Counted from the first letter of the stretch, positions 1 through 11,720 are shown. The stretch is 64,000 nt of DNA from Ophiosphaerella korrae (GCA_028456385.1 JALNQF010000038.1:62001-126000); one strand, 5' to 3'. Notes: a model not told the origin generated them from the sequence alone. Numbers and translations are program-made.

Positions 1-2382
1 TGGCGGACTGTGCTGTACACAACAGAATCTGTCATGCCTGCTTGAAGTACGCCCCAAGCCGTGCATGTTAGGAAGGCTGACTATTGGGCTATGATCAGAT
101 CAATCTTCTCGAAGCAGGTTTTACCGTAGTAGAAGCATATTGATGATTTATACGAGCATTTTGAGTTAGAAGATGGGTCTCGTGGTTGTCAGAGCTTCTC
201 GAACTCTGACAGAAAAGGATTAAATTGGATGAAACAAGAATCGAACATGCCTCTTCTCACTAATATGATTCATAAAATTGAAGATTAGAGCAATTTTACG
301 CCAGTGCAGTATTTTTATCATTCGTGAAAATAATATTCCCATGGAATATTTGCTAAACTTGGGAGAATGCTATACCAAAACCTCTTTATCGCTTCGGGCG
401 TGCGAGAGAGATTTCTGAAGGGCGTCGGTGGAAGTCATTACATCGTGAAGAGAGTTGTCAAACTAGGTCACAATATGGGGGTTATTCGTACCTTTTGTGC
501 GTAAGCATGGTCCCCACGGTAAAATTATGGCTACTTTGCTCAACATGAAGTGTATTTTGAGGAATCAGATATAATTAGGCACAGCGAGTGTTTGCATAAA
601 TTTGGTGGGTTGAATTCGTTTGGTCAGTTCTTTCTGAATCACAGCAAGGCAAATTTTGGCGTGAATAACGGGGATATCTAGCTCCCATGCCCCACAAATT
701 CAATACTTGACTTGCTGAATGTTGCTACGATTTCCGGACTAAGAAGGTGATCAAAAAAGGATCGAATAATTAACAATAGCTGTAACACATATGCAAACCA
801 CGATCCCGTGGTCAACATTACAGCGTAACTCTACACCAGTCAGCCACATAACCCAAAAGGGATAGGAATAGCCATTCAACTTTGGTTATTAAGTATTGAA
901 AAAAACTTATACGCTACAGCTAAATAGCAGTCTAACATCAATATAGCATCAACCAAAGACGAATTACATAGAAGATGCTGATCCGCTGCCCTGTGCACAA
1001 TCTTGGAACGAATTGGATTTTCTTTCGAAGAAAGGTGTCTTTTTATGGTCTAAGATTAAGTAATTGCTAAATATGTTTCGCATTAATAAAGCTAACGGCC
1101 TGAAGTTCAGCCCGCACAAGAAGAAATATTTGCCATAAGTGCTTCTTGGTATTGAGATTACGGCCGCAACAAGCGCATAAACATTTTGATTGGTATAAAA
1201 CCTTGTGGCAGCAGCATTTTTGTGAAGCGCTTTTAGAAACCATGGGTGATTTGGCGCATATGCTCTAGCATATGAGCAAGGATCATACTTGTCTAGCTCA
1301 AGGACGGAGTCTTTTTCATGCAGTTTTCTGCTATATCGCAATCTCACTAATTGACGCAGCAAAGTGTCATTCTACAAGTATCAGAGATTAGGTTGTATTG
1401 TCATCTTCGATCAATCAAAAATGCATACAATGGGGACCACTCAGGGAACTTTCAATAACCCAAAGGAAAGCAATATGTGCATGGCTTCACAAATCAAGAA
1501 TATAAAATGTAGAAGGAAGCTCGTGCATGAGAGAATATTCTGAAAGAGTGAATTAGATCGATAGTGGGCCTATAAACAGTGCAAGGTAGTCGATCAATGG
1601 CGAGTCATCTCGTAACTAAGTTAGAACCGATGAAGGCACTCGAGGGGTAGAACACAACCACGAGATGTATCAAGTGAATGAGGCACTACCTAGGTATACA
1701 TACACGTCAAAGTGATTCGTTGTCTAAGTTTTAGCGAATAGGTGGTTCAAATTAGCTATCGTCTGATCCATTAGTCAAAGCTACCTACATTAGAGATCAT
1801 ACCTCACATAAAGTACTCATTTATCTAAACTTTACCTTTGTCTATCACAACCCACACTCACTTTCATACAAGTCAAGGTTGAATGTGTGCTCTCACAGAT
1901 AGGCATGTTTCATGGTATATCAGGAGGGAAGCATAATATTCAGGTTCGTGCTTCTTAGGGACAGATTCGCCCATCCTCACAATTTCGTAGGGCTAGACAT
2001 GCTGCAAGTCGGGCTCCACCCGATCCCATCTAGAGCATTTTGCTGCATGAAATACGCCTTACAATAGGAACTTTGAGGTTTGAGAGGGGCAGTGCTCCTA
2101 GGCTTCAGCTGACGAATTTCATCATTCTACGAAGCCTTCTCAGGACGTTTCATTTCTCTTTTACATTATCCCTTGAGAACACGAATATATCCGGGAGTGA
2201 TTGGTGAGATAGCATTCTTATCTACTGTTCCCCCAAAGCATTTGCTACCTGGGCACCCCCCCCCCCTCCCATGGGTCTTCTACACAAAATCAAAACGACC
2301 TTTTCGTTACAGGCCTAATCGCACCACCTCCCTTGAAAAATGCCTATGTCTCATTCTACTCAGCAAATTTATGAGGTAAATC
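1..2382. other. AT-rich gene-free zone, probably decayed repeat or gene remnants
   Basis: No open frame here has convincing coding character. The stretch is visibly AT-rich compared with the gene-dense parts, and stop codons are frequent in all frames. The longest frame (964-1362, minus, 132 codons) has no recognisable family, no splice context and no partner exon, so it is not called as a gene. An 11-nt C run sits at 2256-2266. The zone runs directly into the broken NACHT gene, so both probably belong to one decaying accessory segment. Confidence 0.5.
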
Positions 2383-5145
2383 ATGTCATTATTCCACTTT
2401 CAACAAGATAAAGCTCATCTCCCCGGCAACAAGCTGTCCAGCATGCTCGCTCTTCGTTTAAGAGCCTTCTCGAGAATGATTCACTTTTCGGACAGAGCAC
2501 CGGAAGTGCCAATACCGTGTCAGAAACTCTAGAACTGCTTACAAAGAACTACAAGACATTCAAGAGCAAGCGTTCTACGTTGATGTTACACAAACTTCAA
2601 CAAAACACGCTATGGTTACAGAAATTTTCCGGTGTCATAGATCTCGTGGCTCAAACAGTGGCAGAGATTAGCTGCCCACTTCGGGCTCCTTTGAAATTCG
2701 TGTTATAGGTAAAGTCCATTGTTGGCCCAAATCCTTAGCTAGAATTCACTGAACGGTGGCTGTGGGTCTCAAAATACCACACAATTGTCATAGAGCAAAT
2801 CGTTTGAATTATACTGATCATGACCGATAAGTCTTCCACGGATTCAGCTATACGAAAATCTGGATAGCGATCACATCCTACAAATAGTCTTTTTAAATGT
2901 CTCGACTAGCGTTATCGAATTTTCCCTCAGGGCATTCGCGTATTTCAAGAGCAACTCTATCAGTAAGCTATGCATAATATAGTGAATGCTGCATATACTA
3001 ACATTTTACAAGAGAGTTTGCCTTGTATCGCCGCCACTTCTTTGAAAGAAGATCTGGGCGACATAGTATCCCGTTTGGAAACCCACGTAAGAATATTAGA
3101 CTATACCACTATCGCTGCCGAACTTCTTAGAGCACCAAAATTTTCTGCGAGACCAGGTTTGGCAATATGGCAGAGATGGCGCAAGGGGCTCTTGAAGACC
3201 TCAAGATCGGACCCGAGCATTGTGCACGCCCGCCTGATATCCGAAGAATTCACAAGGCCCATACACAATCACGACTAGTCGGCACCTGCCAGTGGATATG
3301 GACGCATCCCAGCTTCATCCAGTAGAATACCCGATGCATATCATTGAAACCAAGCGGCATCTTATATATCTCAGGTGCACATGGTTGAGGTAAAGCGATT
3401 CTTGTTTCATCAATTGTGGAAGGCCTCGAAAAGCAAGGTTTTGGTGTCCTGTATTTCTCATTCTCGGGTACTAATCTATTGAGACGGACTTTAGATGATT
3501 TAGTTCGTTCGATGCTTTGGCAATCTTGTCCAAAGCTTACTACTCATCAATATTCCGACATCATGCGAAGTTTGCTATTGAACGGGGCTCCCCTTATTTC
3601 TGAACTTTGAGCTGCATATAACAGTCTAGCTACAATGAGCGCCACGGCACCTATTTGGGACCTAGATGGGATTGATGAATATGAAGGGTCTATCTTGTCA
3701 TTGATGGATCAGGTAAAAGTATGTTTTGCTCACAGAAGATAACTCGGGTACTCCTTTTTAGCCGACTACATCTTCTACCAGAAATCCGACACATTAGCAC
3801 CATTGTTGAAATTCTTCTAAACTTGGCACAGCCTGGTCTTGAGGCTTTCATTGCAAATGGTTGTCGATCGTGCTGATATTTTGGACTAACCGGAGCTTCG
3901 TGAACACGTCGTTGCAACTCTTCGGGACAAGGCAGACGGTATGTTCCTCTGAACGAAACTCATGACTGGCGATCCGCGAAAGTCTTCCTCAAAAGCCGAA
4001 GTCAAACAAGAACTGGAGAGTCTACCGCGGGGGGCTTAAGGAAGCATACCAAATGCTACTCATACGAAGGGCTCAAAACCTTGACGATTTCGAATTTAGA
4101 CTTGCACATTGTGTCCTCAGTCTCCTCGTTGTTTCTCCACGACCCCTCGAAATAAACGAACTGTAGTTTGCACAAGCAATCAAAATCAAATTAGTGGTGG
4201 CTGCCTCCAGTCATCTCCTCTTAAACGAATTTCTGCTTCACGAAATAGAACAGAAGCTTCTTCACGTCTGTGGGGGCCTGATTCATATTCGTAACGGTGT
4301 AGTAAAGCTTGAGCATTTATCTACCAAGGAGTTTTTAGCCCGACTAGAGGCGAAATGGCACTTGAATGGATTCAGCACAATAACACAGCTTCGTGTGGAT
4401 CCACTTGAAGCACACGCATTGTTCAGTAGGATGTCTGGCATGCCTCAAAATTGGCGAATATGGTTTTTCCCTTCGAGATTCGTCGAATCTACCGTCGTCC
4501 CAGACTTGCTTTCCGTTTTTAGACTATGCCTGCCGATATATGATACGCCATTGTAATGAATCAGCGGAATCTCCAGATAGTGCCATCCTCCAGCTCCACC
4601 AGCCCCCTACTGGTTCAAGTTGTATATCATGGCTTGAGTATTTCTCAGCCATGTTTACGGATGGGTCTGACAGACAGGTCATTGGCAGATGGTTTAGAAA
4701 AACTCTTGTCTTATCTTGGTCGCACAGGTCGTACAGAAGAAACTCTGCAAAATTTGCGAGCTCGGATGAAAGAGGAGCTATCGACCTGGTACGAAGTTTA
4801 CGGCTTATACGATTTACGAACGGACTAGCGGCGTATTATATCAGACCTTGTCGAAGACAAAATCAATCGCAGTACGAATTCGAGGTTCGAAGTCGTTTCC
4901 AGTCAGGAAAATAACAACTCGTCAGCCAGAGTCTGTGAATGACTCGATTAGTCAACAGTGCTGGGATGTCTTCTGAAAATGAAGAAGCCAACTTTCTGTT
5001 GCAATTGCATCACTACTTGTCGAGGATAACATCGATAACTGACCCATTGAAACTACTACTACGGCTTATATTAGAGAAGGCTGCTTTACTGCAGCCCCTA
5101 AGCTACATATCAGTCACGACTCCTATCATGCCTTCTCATCCATAA
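2383..5145 (+). pseudogene. Decayed NACHT-type STAND NTPase
   Basis: Pieces of a fungal NACHT protein are spread over three frames with many stops. About 2517-2708 reads like the N-terminal helical region of these proteins (QKFSGVIDLVAQTVAEI). About 3360-3610 reads like the start of the NACHT domain. Here the P-loop context G-A-H-G-stop-G-K carries an in-frame TGA and lacks the usual Ser/Thr after Lys, and it is followed by GVLYFSFSGTNLLRRTLDDL. About 3640-3850 holds later NACHT pieces, 4194-4370 the winged-helix part (CGGLIHIRNGVVKLEHLSTK), and 4939-5145 a C-terminal helical piece in yet another frame. Intact relatives are cytosolic STAND receptors linked to fungal self/non-self recognition. 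With several frameshifts and stops no full product is possible. The order of pieces matches one ancestral gene. Confidence 0.75.
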
Positions 5146-5277
5146 TGCTGGCCAAGCGTTGCGTGTTCTGAAAATTGATAAGAAAGTGGTATCATTGTAT
5201 CTTTTGTGCATGCCAGCTCTCGCTGCTGATTATAGTTCTATTGTTTCTGCTCCCCACCATGCCGCCTTGTCTAAGCT

Positions 5278-5990
5278 CTATAGCAAAGCAAATCCAGCAA
5301 AACCGATAGCACCTAGAGCCCACGAAGCAATCTGAGCATGTGCAGCAGCACCGGGCTTGGCTGTCGAGGATGCAGCAGCTCCACTACCGGACCCGCTTGG
5401 CTTGGTGCTGCCGGACGTTCCGTTGGGGTTGCCAGAAATGTTTTCTTGAGATACTGAGACGCCCGATCCGTTCTTGCAGTGGCTGTTGTAATCGGAATCA
5501 GAAAGGGTCGCCGTTCGGAGAGTAACATCGGTGCACTATTAATTGATTAGCCATGAATGTACTAGTACTAGAGTAAATGGCTAACCTGATAAAGTCCACC
5601 TCCGCTATGCGCATTGGATACGACTTGGATACTTGCTGGTGTGCCATCGCTGACATTGACGCCCGCTGGGACTGCGACTTTACCCACACAAAAGTCTCCC
5701 AGGCCGGAAATGACGAATTGGGGGCGCAGGACAATACTGAACCCGGATCCAGGATTGCTACCAACAGCCATGTAGACAGCGACATTGGTTTGCTCGTGGC
5801 CCATGTTCAATTGAAGCGGACCTCCACTGATGGCAAAATCGGTGCGCTGTTGCTGGACATCATTGTAGCCGCCACAGGGAAAGTTCTCGGCTGTACTTTC
5901 GCCTGATCCACGGGCCTTGGGGTAGTTTAGGGTGAAATGGGCGAGAGAGACTGGGAGGAGAGATAGAGCAAGAATGGAGCTGGAAAGCAT
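5278..5990 (-). CDS. BIM1/X325-type LPMO-like, GPI-anchored copper-binding protein
   Basis: Two exons (5990-5586, 5535-5278) with a 50-nt intron give 220 aa. A signal peptide (about residues 1-17) is followed directly by histidine (LA|HFTLNYP), the mature N-terminal His of a copper histidine brace. His65 (MGHEQ) is the likely second ligand, and Asp138 in the YQCTDV motif across the splice joint is a candidate third. After the core comes a Ser/Gly/Pro-rich linker and a hydrophobic C-terminal tail ending in LL, typical of a GPI signal. The length fits the X325 family. By family knowledge these proteins resemble lytic polysaccharide monooxygenases but bind copper at the cell surface; Cryptococcus Bim1 aids copper uptake. 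The gene lies next to a Ctr transporter and a reductase, which supports a copper role. Enzymatic activity on polysaccharide is not implied. Confidence 0.88.
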
Positions 5991-6720
5991 TTTGGCGGCT
6001 GAGAGATAGCTTGCAGCGAGGAGGTTGTTAGGGAGGTGAGGAAGTAGAGTTTAGGCTTTTGAAGAGGTCGCAAGGGGAGAAGGTGCAAACGAAGGGCAAA
6101 TTGACGATCAAAAGTACTGTACCTGGGGCGTGCCGAGTTTATTATTTATTACAGGCAACAGTAGTGCTCCCCGCATCTACGTGCATTCCGTACCAGAGCG
6201 GTGGCACGGTATTTACGTGGCCAATGCACATTGAACCAACCATTGAGCTTGTTTTGAAGTGAAAACGCCTCTTATGCGGAAATGGGAGATGAGCAGGATT
6301 GTGCTTCGCCGGCTGCGCTGCTAGAGCACGAGGGCCCAAAAGCGCGAGTGGTGATATGCAGGTGCGGCGGATGTGAGCAAGTTTCTTACCCAAGCAGTGG
6401 TTGACGGGGTGGCCACTAGCGCCACAACAAGGATTGGCGTATTCACCCTTGCAACTTGTGCATTTGAGTAATGTGCCATCTGATACAAGATTCACATGTG
6501 AAGCCTGGTGATGGAGAGTGTGCTGCGGGTAAAATTCTAGAGTGGTGGATAGCTTTTGTAGCAGAATTGGATTTGATGACCATGCTATTAAATCTGTAGA
6601 TTGACAACTGAGTAAGAGACTTCAGCATTTCTTGATCAAATGACGATACGCTGTTGTGGGGTTGGGCGCTCTTCCTATGTATTCGTGAAATGGTTCATGC
6701 CACAAGCAATTCCATGTGCT
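5991..6720. other. Intergenic: BIM1-like promoter and Ctr 3' region
   Basis: No supported gene. This is the upstream region of the minus-strand BIM1-like gene and the downstream flank of the Ctr gene. It holds two TGCTCA motifs (on the minus strand at 6290-6295 and 6374-6379). The second reads CTTGCTCA, one base from the yeast Mac1 site TTTGCTCA. A 117-codon minus frame (6142-6495) has a Cys cluster but was not accepted as a gene. Confidence 0.5.
6374..6380 (-). promoter_or_regulatory. Candidate copper-response (Mac1-like) site
   Basis: The minus strand reads TTGCTCA about 385 bp upstream of the BIM1-like start codon. It matches seven of eight bases of the yeast Mac1 site TTTGCTCA if the preceding C is counted as the one mismatch. 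A second TGCTCA core lies at 6290-6295. Function is inferred from the motif and the copper-related neighbours only. Confidence 0.35.
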
Positions 6721-7384
6721 CTACATGCCGCCCATGGCTCCCTGGTTGAACCGACCGAGCCCTAGCTCGCCGATGAACGAACCCGCTACAATAGACAAAA
6801 AGTACCCAACGTTATAGGTCATGACCGCTAACATGCTACACAACAATCAGTATACCTTTAACTGTCATATGTAACACACATTTGACTTACAGAAGATACC
6901 CAACGGCAACTGCGACCGTCATCAACAGTGCTCGTGGGAGGTCGACACTGAATCTCCAGGGCTGGATGTGCTTGACGGGTGCTGAGACGACTCGAACGTC
7001 CTCTTGTACGCCGTTCGTTGTGAGAATGCCAGTTACAGAGTTTCCGTCGGTCGATGCGCGATCTGTGACCATCTTTTCGCCGGCAACGACCACATATCGT
7101 CGCTTCAATGCGCTTTCCATCGCCCTGGCGTCGAGGAAAGACTTGGCCGTGAAGATGCCGCGGAGTGTAATGGCGAGAATGATGAGAAAAATACAGGTAC
7201 CCGCATACTGGCCAGCATTCTGCGGGGTCCAAGAGGCTGAGTATAGTGGAGTGTTGGTAGCTGAGAAGAAAGCAGAGGCCATGCCCCCATGCCCACCCGT
7301 AGATGACTCCATACCGTCCCTACCGCTCGTGCTTCCAAGAGCTGGGGCCGGGGTCGATTCCTGGCTGCCTCCGTGAGCGACCAT
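6721..7384 (-). CDS. Ctr-family copper transporter
   Basis: Two exons (7384-6891, 6835-6721) with a 55-nt intron give 202 aa. Ctr proteins are trimeric Cu(I) permeases. Visible hallmarks are a Gly/Ser/His/Met N-terminus, a first membrane segment after SWTPQNAGQYAGT, and a long cytosolic loop. The second segment carries M166-x3-M170 (LLMLAVMTYNVGYF), the copper-selectivity motif, followed by the third with G183-x3-G187 (GSFIG) used for helix packing. The splice joint falls just before the MxxxM motif and restores it exactly, which fixes the intron. Few Met motifs are present at the N-terminus compared with yeast Ctr1, so it may depend on a partner for copper delivery. It is divergent from the reductase gene and followed on the same strand by the BIM1-like gene. 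Plasma membrane is likely; a vacuolar Ctr2-type role is possible. Confidence 0.93.
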
Positions 7385-8357
7385 TTTGTTAAGTAATGAA
7401 CGTGATGGGAAATATAGGAAAGATTATGGTGATGGGACACTTGAGATGGAGAAGTACTTTTTGAGTTCCAGACTGCGGTTCAAACAGAACGGGGACGACA
7501 CAAGCTTATAGATCTACGCCGCGGTGTGGGACTTGAGCTTGGCTGCTGGTGATTGAACAAGAAACAGAGGCCTCGCATCAATGCATAATTGAAGGAGGCG
7601 TCAGCTTGTAAGAGCGATTCTGAGAAGACGAGGCCGAATGCGTAGGATTTTGCGACAGTCAAGAAATGACAAGCCTTGGCCGAAGCGCAGGATGTAAGGT
7701 CGTGTAAACAAATTTACGTGGAGGAATTGCACCGGCGGTAAATGGCCGGCGAGCGGTTGGGCCCTGCTCAGGCTGCCGTAAAGTGCTTGTGAGTACCATA
7801 GTAGACAGCCGGGAGCAGCCTATCGACGCAGGCGAGTGCTGTCCGGTCATGTTGGAAGTGCAAAGAGCCGTGGTTAACGAAGGAGGGACTTTGAGCATAA
7901 TTAGCCGTTTCCGGCTAGTGCCCATTGCTTGTTCCAGCCACCAGTTGTTCTGGAATGCCTGCCCACGTCCTTGAGAACATGCTCATTGCCCGGCATGTTG
8001 GTAGCAAGAAGAATGCTATCGAGTCTTGCACATAATAGCAGACCAGGGTACCGAGACTGTGGCTGACGGCATTGACCTACACTCACTTCCGGACCATTCC
8101 TCAACTTTACTGGAGCAGCTGCTTCTTACCTCGTCGTCACTGAGACATCGCCTTCCCTTTGCCAGCGAAAACGTCTGGTAACCTCAGTTGACGCACCCAG
8201 GCAAAGACACTTCCATTCGGCGGAAACCGCAATCATGCGATAGGCGAGCAAGCCTTTCTATTTTGGGCCTTGCGCACCCTGTTCAAAACCAAAGTATCGA
8301 ACCAGACGAGAAACGTGAACGAGACAAGCCTGGTTCATCGGGCTTGCCCCAGAAAGT
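7385..8357. promoter_or_regulatory. Shared divergent promoter region of Ctr and reductase genes
   Basis: These 973 bp separate the Ctr start (minus) from the reductase start (plus). No gene is supported inside. Three TGCTCA cores lie within 221 bp: plus strand 7765-7770, minus strand 7892-7897 and plus strand 7980-7985. The clustering near the middle would allow one regulator to act on both genes. The factor is not known from the sequence; Mac1/Cuf1/AceA-like copper regulators are the obvious candidates. Confidence 0.4.
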
Positions 8358-10594
8358 ATGAGCCATGGCAGCCACGGTTCCATGGGCATGGGTATGGACT
8401 CTGTCCCATTGCCAGCCCTTCGAGAATTCCCAAAGTTCTACTGGGCTGTTGTGGGGAGCGCAGTTGGAGTCGCTACCATTGTCAACCTGTACACTTATGT
8501 GCTATCTAGGCAAAGGATTCATGCAGCAAGAGCTGGATTGCGGAATCCCGCAAAGCCAAGGCTATGGTTTACGCTTTGGAACGCTACCGTATTCGCCCTC
8601 ACACGAGAAGCATCCAACTACTCACTGCGCATACCACTGAAGACTCGCATGCTCAGATTTCCCTCGATCGGTCGGTCAAGCCTTGTGTTAGCAAACGTAG
8701 TCACACTCATAGTCCTCTGTTCCTATGGGCTCGACCTCAATGGTCGCTTTACCAGAGAGGATGTTGCTTTTCGCTGCGGTGTCGTCACAGTTGGTCAGTT
8801 GCCCCTGATCTTCCTTCTTGCTGGGAAGAACAATATCATCGGTTATCTCAGCGGCATAAGCTATGAACGCCTCAACTGGTTACACAGATGGTGCGCCAGG
8901 ACTATGCTCCTAACAGCGACTCTTCATATGGGGTACTTTTTCAGGTTATGGGCCCCCTATGATTACATCGGCTATAAGTTGAAGAATGACGGAATATCCT
9001 GGAAAGGCCTGGCTGCCTGGAGCACATTGGTCTGGATCGTATTCAGTTCCATGACACCCATTCGTGGGTGGTGTTACGAAATTTTTGTTATACAGCATCT
9101 CATGTCATTCGCTGTCTTTACTGGTCTTGTGTACATCCACATCCCGTCTGAGATGAGAGCGTACGTCTGGGTTCCCGTGGCTTTGTTCTTCTTCGACCGG
9201 ATTCTACGACTGCTTCGAGTTCTTTATGCCAATGTCTCGTTATTTCATTCCAAAAACCGCCAAGGCCAAACACAAAGTTTTCTAGCCTGTAAAGCCACTT
9301 TCATACCACTGCCGCACAACACCACGAGAGTTGTCATACATAACCCTCCCATCATCTGGAGGCCTGGCCAACATGTATTTTTATCCTGCCATTCTGTTGT
9401 CCCACTGCAGAGTCATCCGTTCACCGTGGCCTCGATACCTGAGGATGGAGTCATGGAGTTCCTGATCAAGTCTGAAACCGGTGGCACCCGGCGCTTCTTG
9501 AGACACGCCGAGAAGACTCACAGTTTATCCGAAACACCTCAGAAGTAAGTATATGCATTCATAGCATCGAATGGTTTCCCTGATAAGCGTGCGACAGTAT
9601 TAATGAGGCGACTGAATCGCTAACCGGTTCTGACAGGGGTCGAACGGTCATGATAGAAGGGCCTTATGGATGTATACGAACACTACGTCAATTCGATAGC
9701 GTTGTGTTATTTGCCGGAAGCACCGGAGTGACATTCACGTTACCTTTGCTCCGCGATATTGCCCAAGGATGGAGAGAAAATACAGCTGTTGATACTGGAA
9801 ACAATCGCTTCTCGCTTTTCAAACGCCAACCTGGCGCGGTCACGCGACACGTCCGCTTCGTATGGGTGATAAAAAGTCGGGGCCAGCTTGGCTGGCTATC
9901 TGAACAGCTATCGTCTGTTTCTACAGAGTTTCAAACTTTGCAAGAGAGGTTGCGAGACATCAAACTCGAGCTTACAGTTTACATTACCTGTGATGAGTCT
10001 TTCACTGAGGAACACAGAACGCTCATATCAACCATAACTGCGCCCAACCACAACGCGCCGACCCATGATAATGTCGAGGGCGGAAAAGTTCAGTACCGGG
10101 CTACAGGGGGAAGTAGTTCGGCAGAAAGGGACACTGCCCAAGAGTTGACGACAGTCACAATAGAAAGGGCAGACGGAGAACAAGAAGCCTGTGGCCCAAA
10201 CGGAACCTGCTGTTGTAGAGCGGCCGTCGACGAAAACACGCCACAAGACAGCATATCAAAGTGCTGCTGCTCCACATCCCCAACCAAAAACCTAGAACCT
10301 AAATCCACTAGCCGTCCAATATCACGAGTATCCTCCAGCCAACCACCATCGCTAAAGCAAAAGGTGCTCGTTCACCCCTCCATCACACTCTATTCGGGTC
10401 GGCCAAAAACAAGAGACATCATCCAGCGGTCCCTCGAGCAGGCGCTGGGCGAGTCGGCAGTTGTTGTGTGTGGGCCGCAGGGCTTGGTGGCTGATGTCAG
10501 GCATGATGTGTGCTCGTTGAGTGATGAGCGGGCGGTGCATAAGGGAACTGGGGCTCAGGGGATATACCTTCATGCGGAAAGCTTCAGCTATTAA
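8358..10594 (+). CDS. Ferric/cupric reductase (FRE family)
   Basis: Two exons (8358-9544, 9637-10594) with a 92-nt intron give 714 aa. FRE enzymes move electrons from NADPH through FAD and two haems to extracellular Fe(III) or Cu(II). The membrane domain carries two H-x13-H pairs for haem (His176/His190, His247/His261). The FAD-binding motif is HPFT near residue 353, the nucleotide-binding stretch is GSTGVT near 423, and the C-terminal CGP motif is near 674. The splice joint restores KGRTVMIEGPYG, as expected for the family. The N-terminus (MSHGSHGSMGMGM) is His/Met-rich and could bind metal outside the cell. A Cys-rich insert with C581, C587-589 and C605-607 sits between the NAD-binding blocks. 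The gene shares its promoter region with Ctr, so a cupric-reductase role is plausible. Confidence 0.93.
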
Positions 10595-10934
10595 TCAATC
10601 AGGAATGGGTACACCTTGTTGTGTCCTGGTGTTCTTCTATTGCTTTCAAACACTTGCTCGCTCTGATTTAACTCGTCGCTCCTGTTTGCGGTGAATGATG
10701 TGTGCATGCTTCTGACTATACGTTGTTCAGCTGATCGATAGCTCATCATCTCAGGGCTCAGCGGACCATGATACTGCTTAACAACGCCATAAGAAAGATC
10801 CTGTCGCAGCGCAATAATAAACGAATAGTACGAATTGGAATCAAGATGAATTGGGTGCAAGACAATCACACCCGAGGAAAGAGAATATATTCGCCTTCAT
10901 ATCTACCAAACCTTTCCCAATCATTCTTCAATCC
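10595..10934. other. Intergenic, convergent 3' flanks
   Basis: This lies between the reductase stop and the stop of the small minus-strand gene. I see no gene and no repeat; it should hold two 3' untranslated regions. Confidence 0.5.
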
Positions 10935-11558
10935 CTAACCATTCAACTCAGCCGCCCTCTTCTTCAACTCCTCCTTACTCGCAGGCGTCGGCAAATCATC
11001 TGCCACAACCGGACCCTACCCACAAACTCACACATTAGCACAACTCCCGCATCAGCCAACCAAACAACCTCTCAACATACCGGATTCGCCTTATGCGCCG
11101 CTGCAGCAACATTGCCCCCAGACGTCACGCCCTCGTGATCCTCATCATGCATCCGGTGCGACGAAGCCGTCGAGTCCGACGACTCCTTAGCCACCTTGTC
11201 CGTAATGCCTTTTGGCCCCCCGTCAGCCTATCCAAACAAAAAAAAAAAAAAAAAAGCAAGCAGCTTTGCGCGCGCCATAAACATACCTCCCCCGGCGTTC
11301 TCCTCAGCTGGATGGACGGGCATTCTGGCTATCGGTCTTCTTCTCGTTTTTTCGGCACGGGCCGCCTAGGTACGCAAAGTCGAGGTGGATAGCGGCGATT
11401 TTGTCTTCACGTGTGGGGTCCTGGATGTGCAGGTCTTGTAGGGCGGGCGAGGGGGAGGGTTGTGTTGTTCTGGTGAGGAAGGGGGTGAGGTCGGGGGTGT
11501 TGTCGTGGAGCCACTTTAGTTTTTCCGCGGTGGAAGCGGAGCGTGGTGGAGGGGTCAT
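10935..11558 (-). CDS. Small unrecognised protein, four exons
   Basis: Exons 11558-11374, 11324-11287, 11208-11081 and 11015-10935 join in one frame to 143 aa. The introns are 49, 78 and 65 nt. The first donor (GTACCT) is weak; the others (GTATGT) are good. The second intron contains the long T run on the coding strand before its acceptor. The protein is hydrophilic, with no signal peptide or membrane segment: LKWLHDNTPDLTPFL near the N-terminus, an acidic/His middle (HRMHDEDHEGV), then NVAAAAHKANPGPVVADDLP and a charged helical end (KEELKKRAAELNG). I do not recognise the family. The start lies only 20 nt downstream of a 141-nt poly(C) tract in the sense direction, which would fall in the promoter or 5' UTR. 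The 38-nt exon and the first donor are the least certain parts. Confidence 0.62.
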
Positions 11559-11578
11559 GGTGATGACGGTTTATGTAT

Positions 11579-11720
<142 letters not shown>

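Noticed and set aside
964..1362. 132-codon minus frame in the AT-rich start of the window
   Set aside because: No recognisable domain or neighbour support, in DNA that otherwise looks decayed.
6142..6495. 117-codon minus frame with clustered Cys (KCTSCKGEYANPCC) inside the copper module
   Set aside because: Tempting as a metallothionein-like gene, but the rest is random-looking, it sits in the BIM1-like promoter and has no leader or exon structure. Transcript evidence would be needed.
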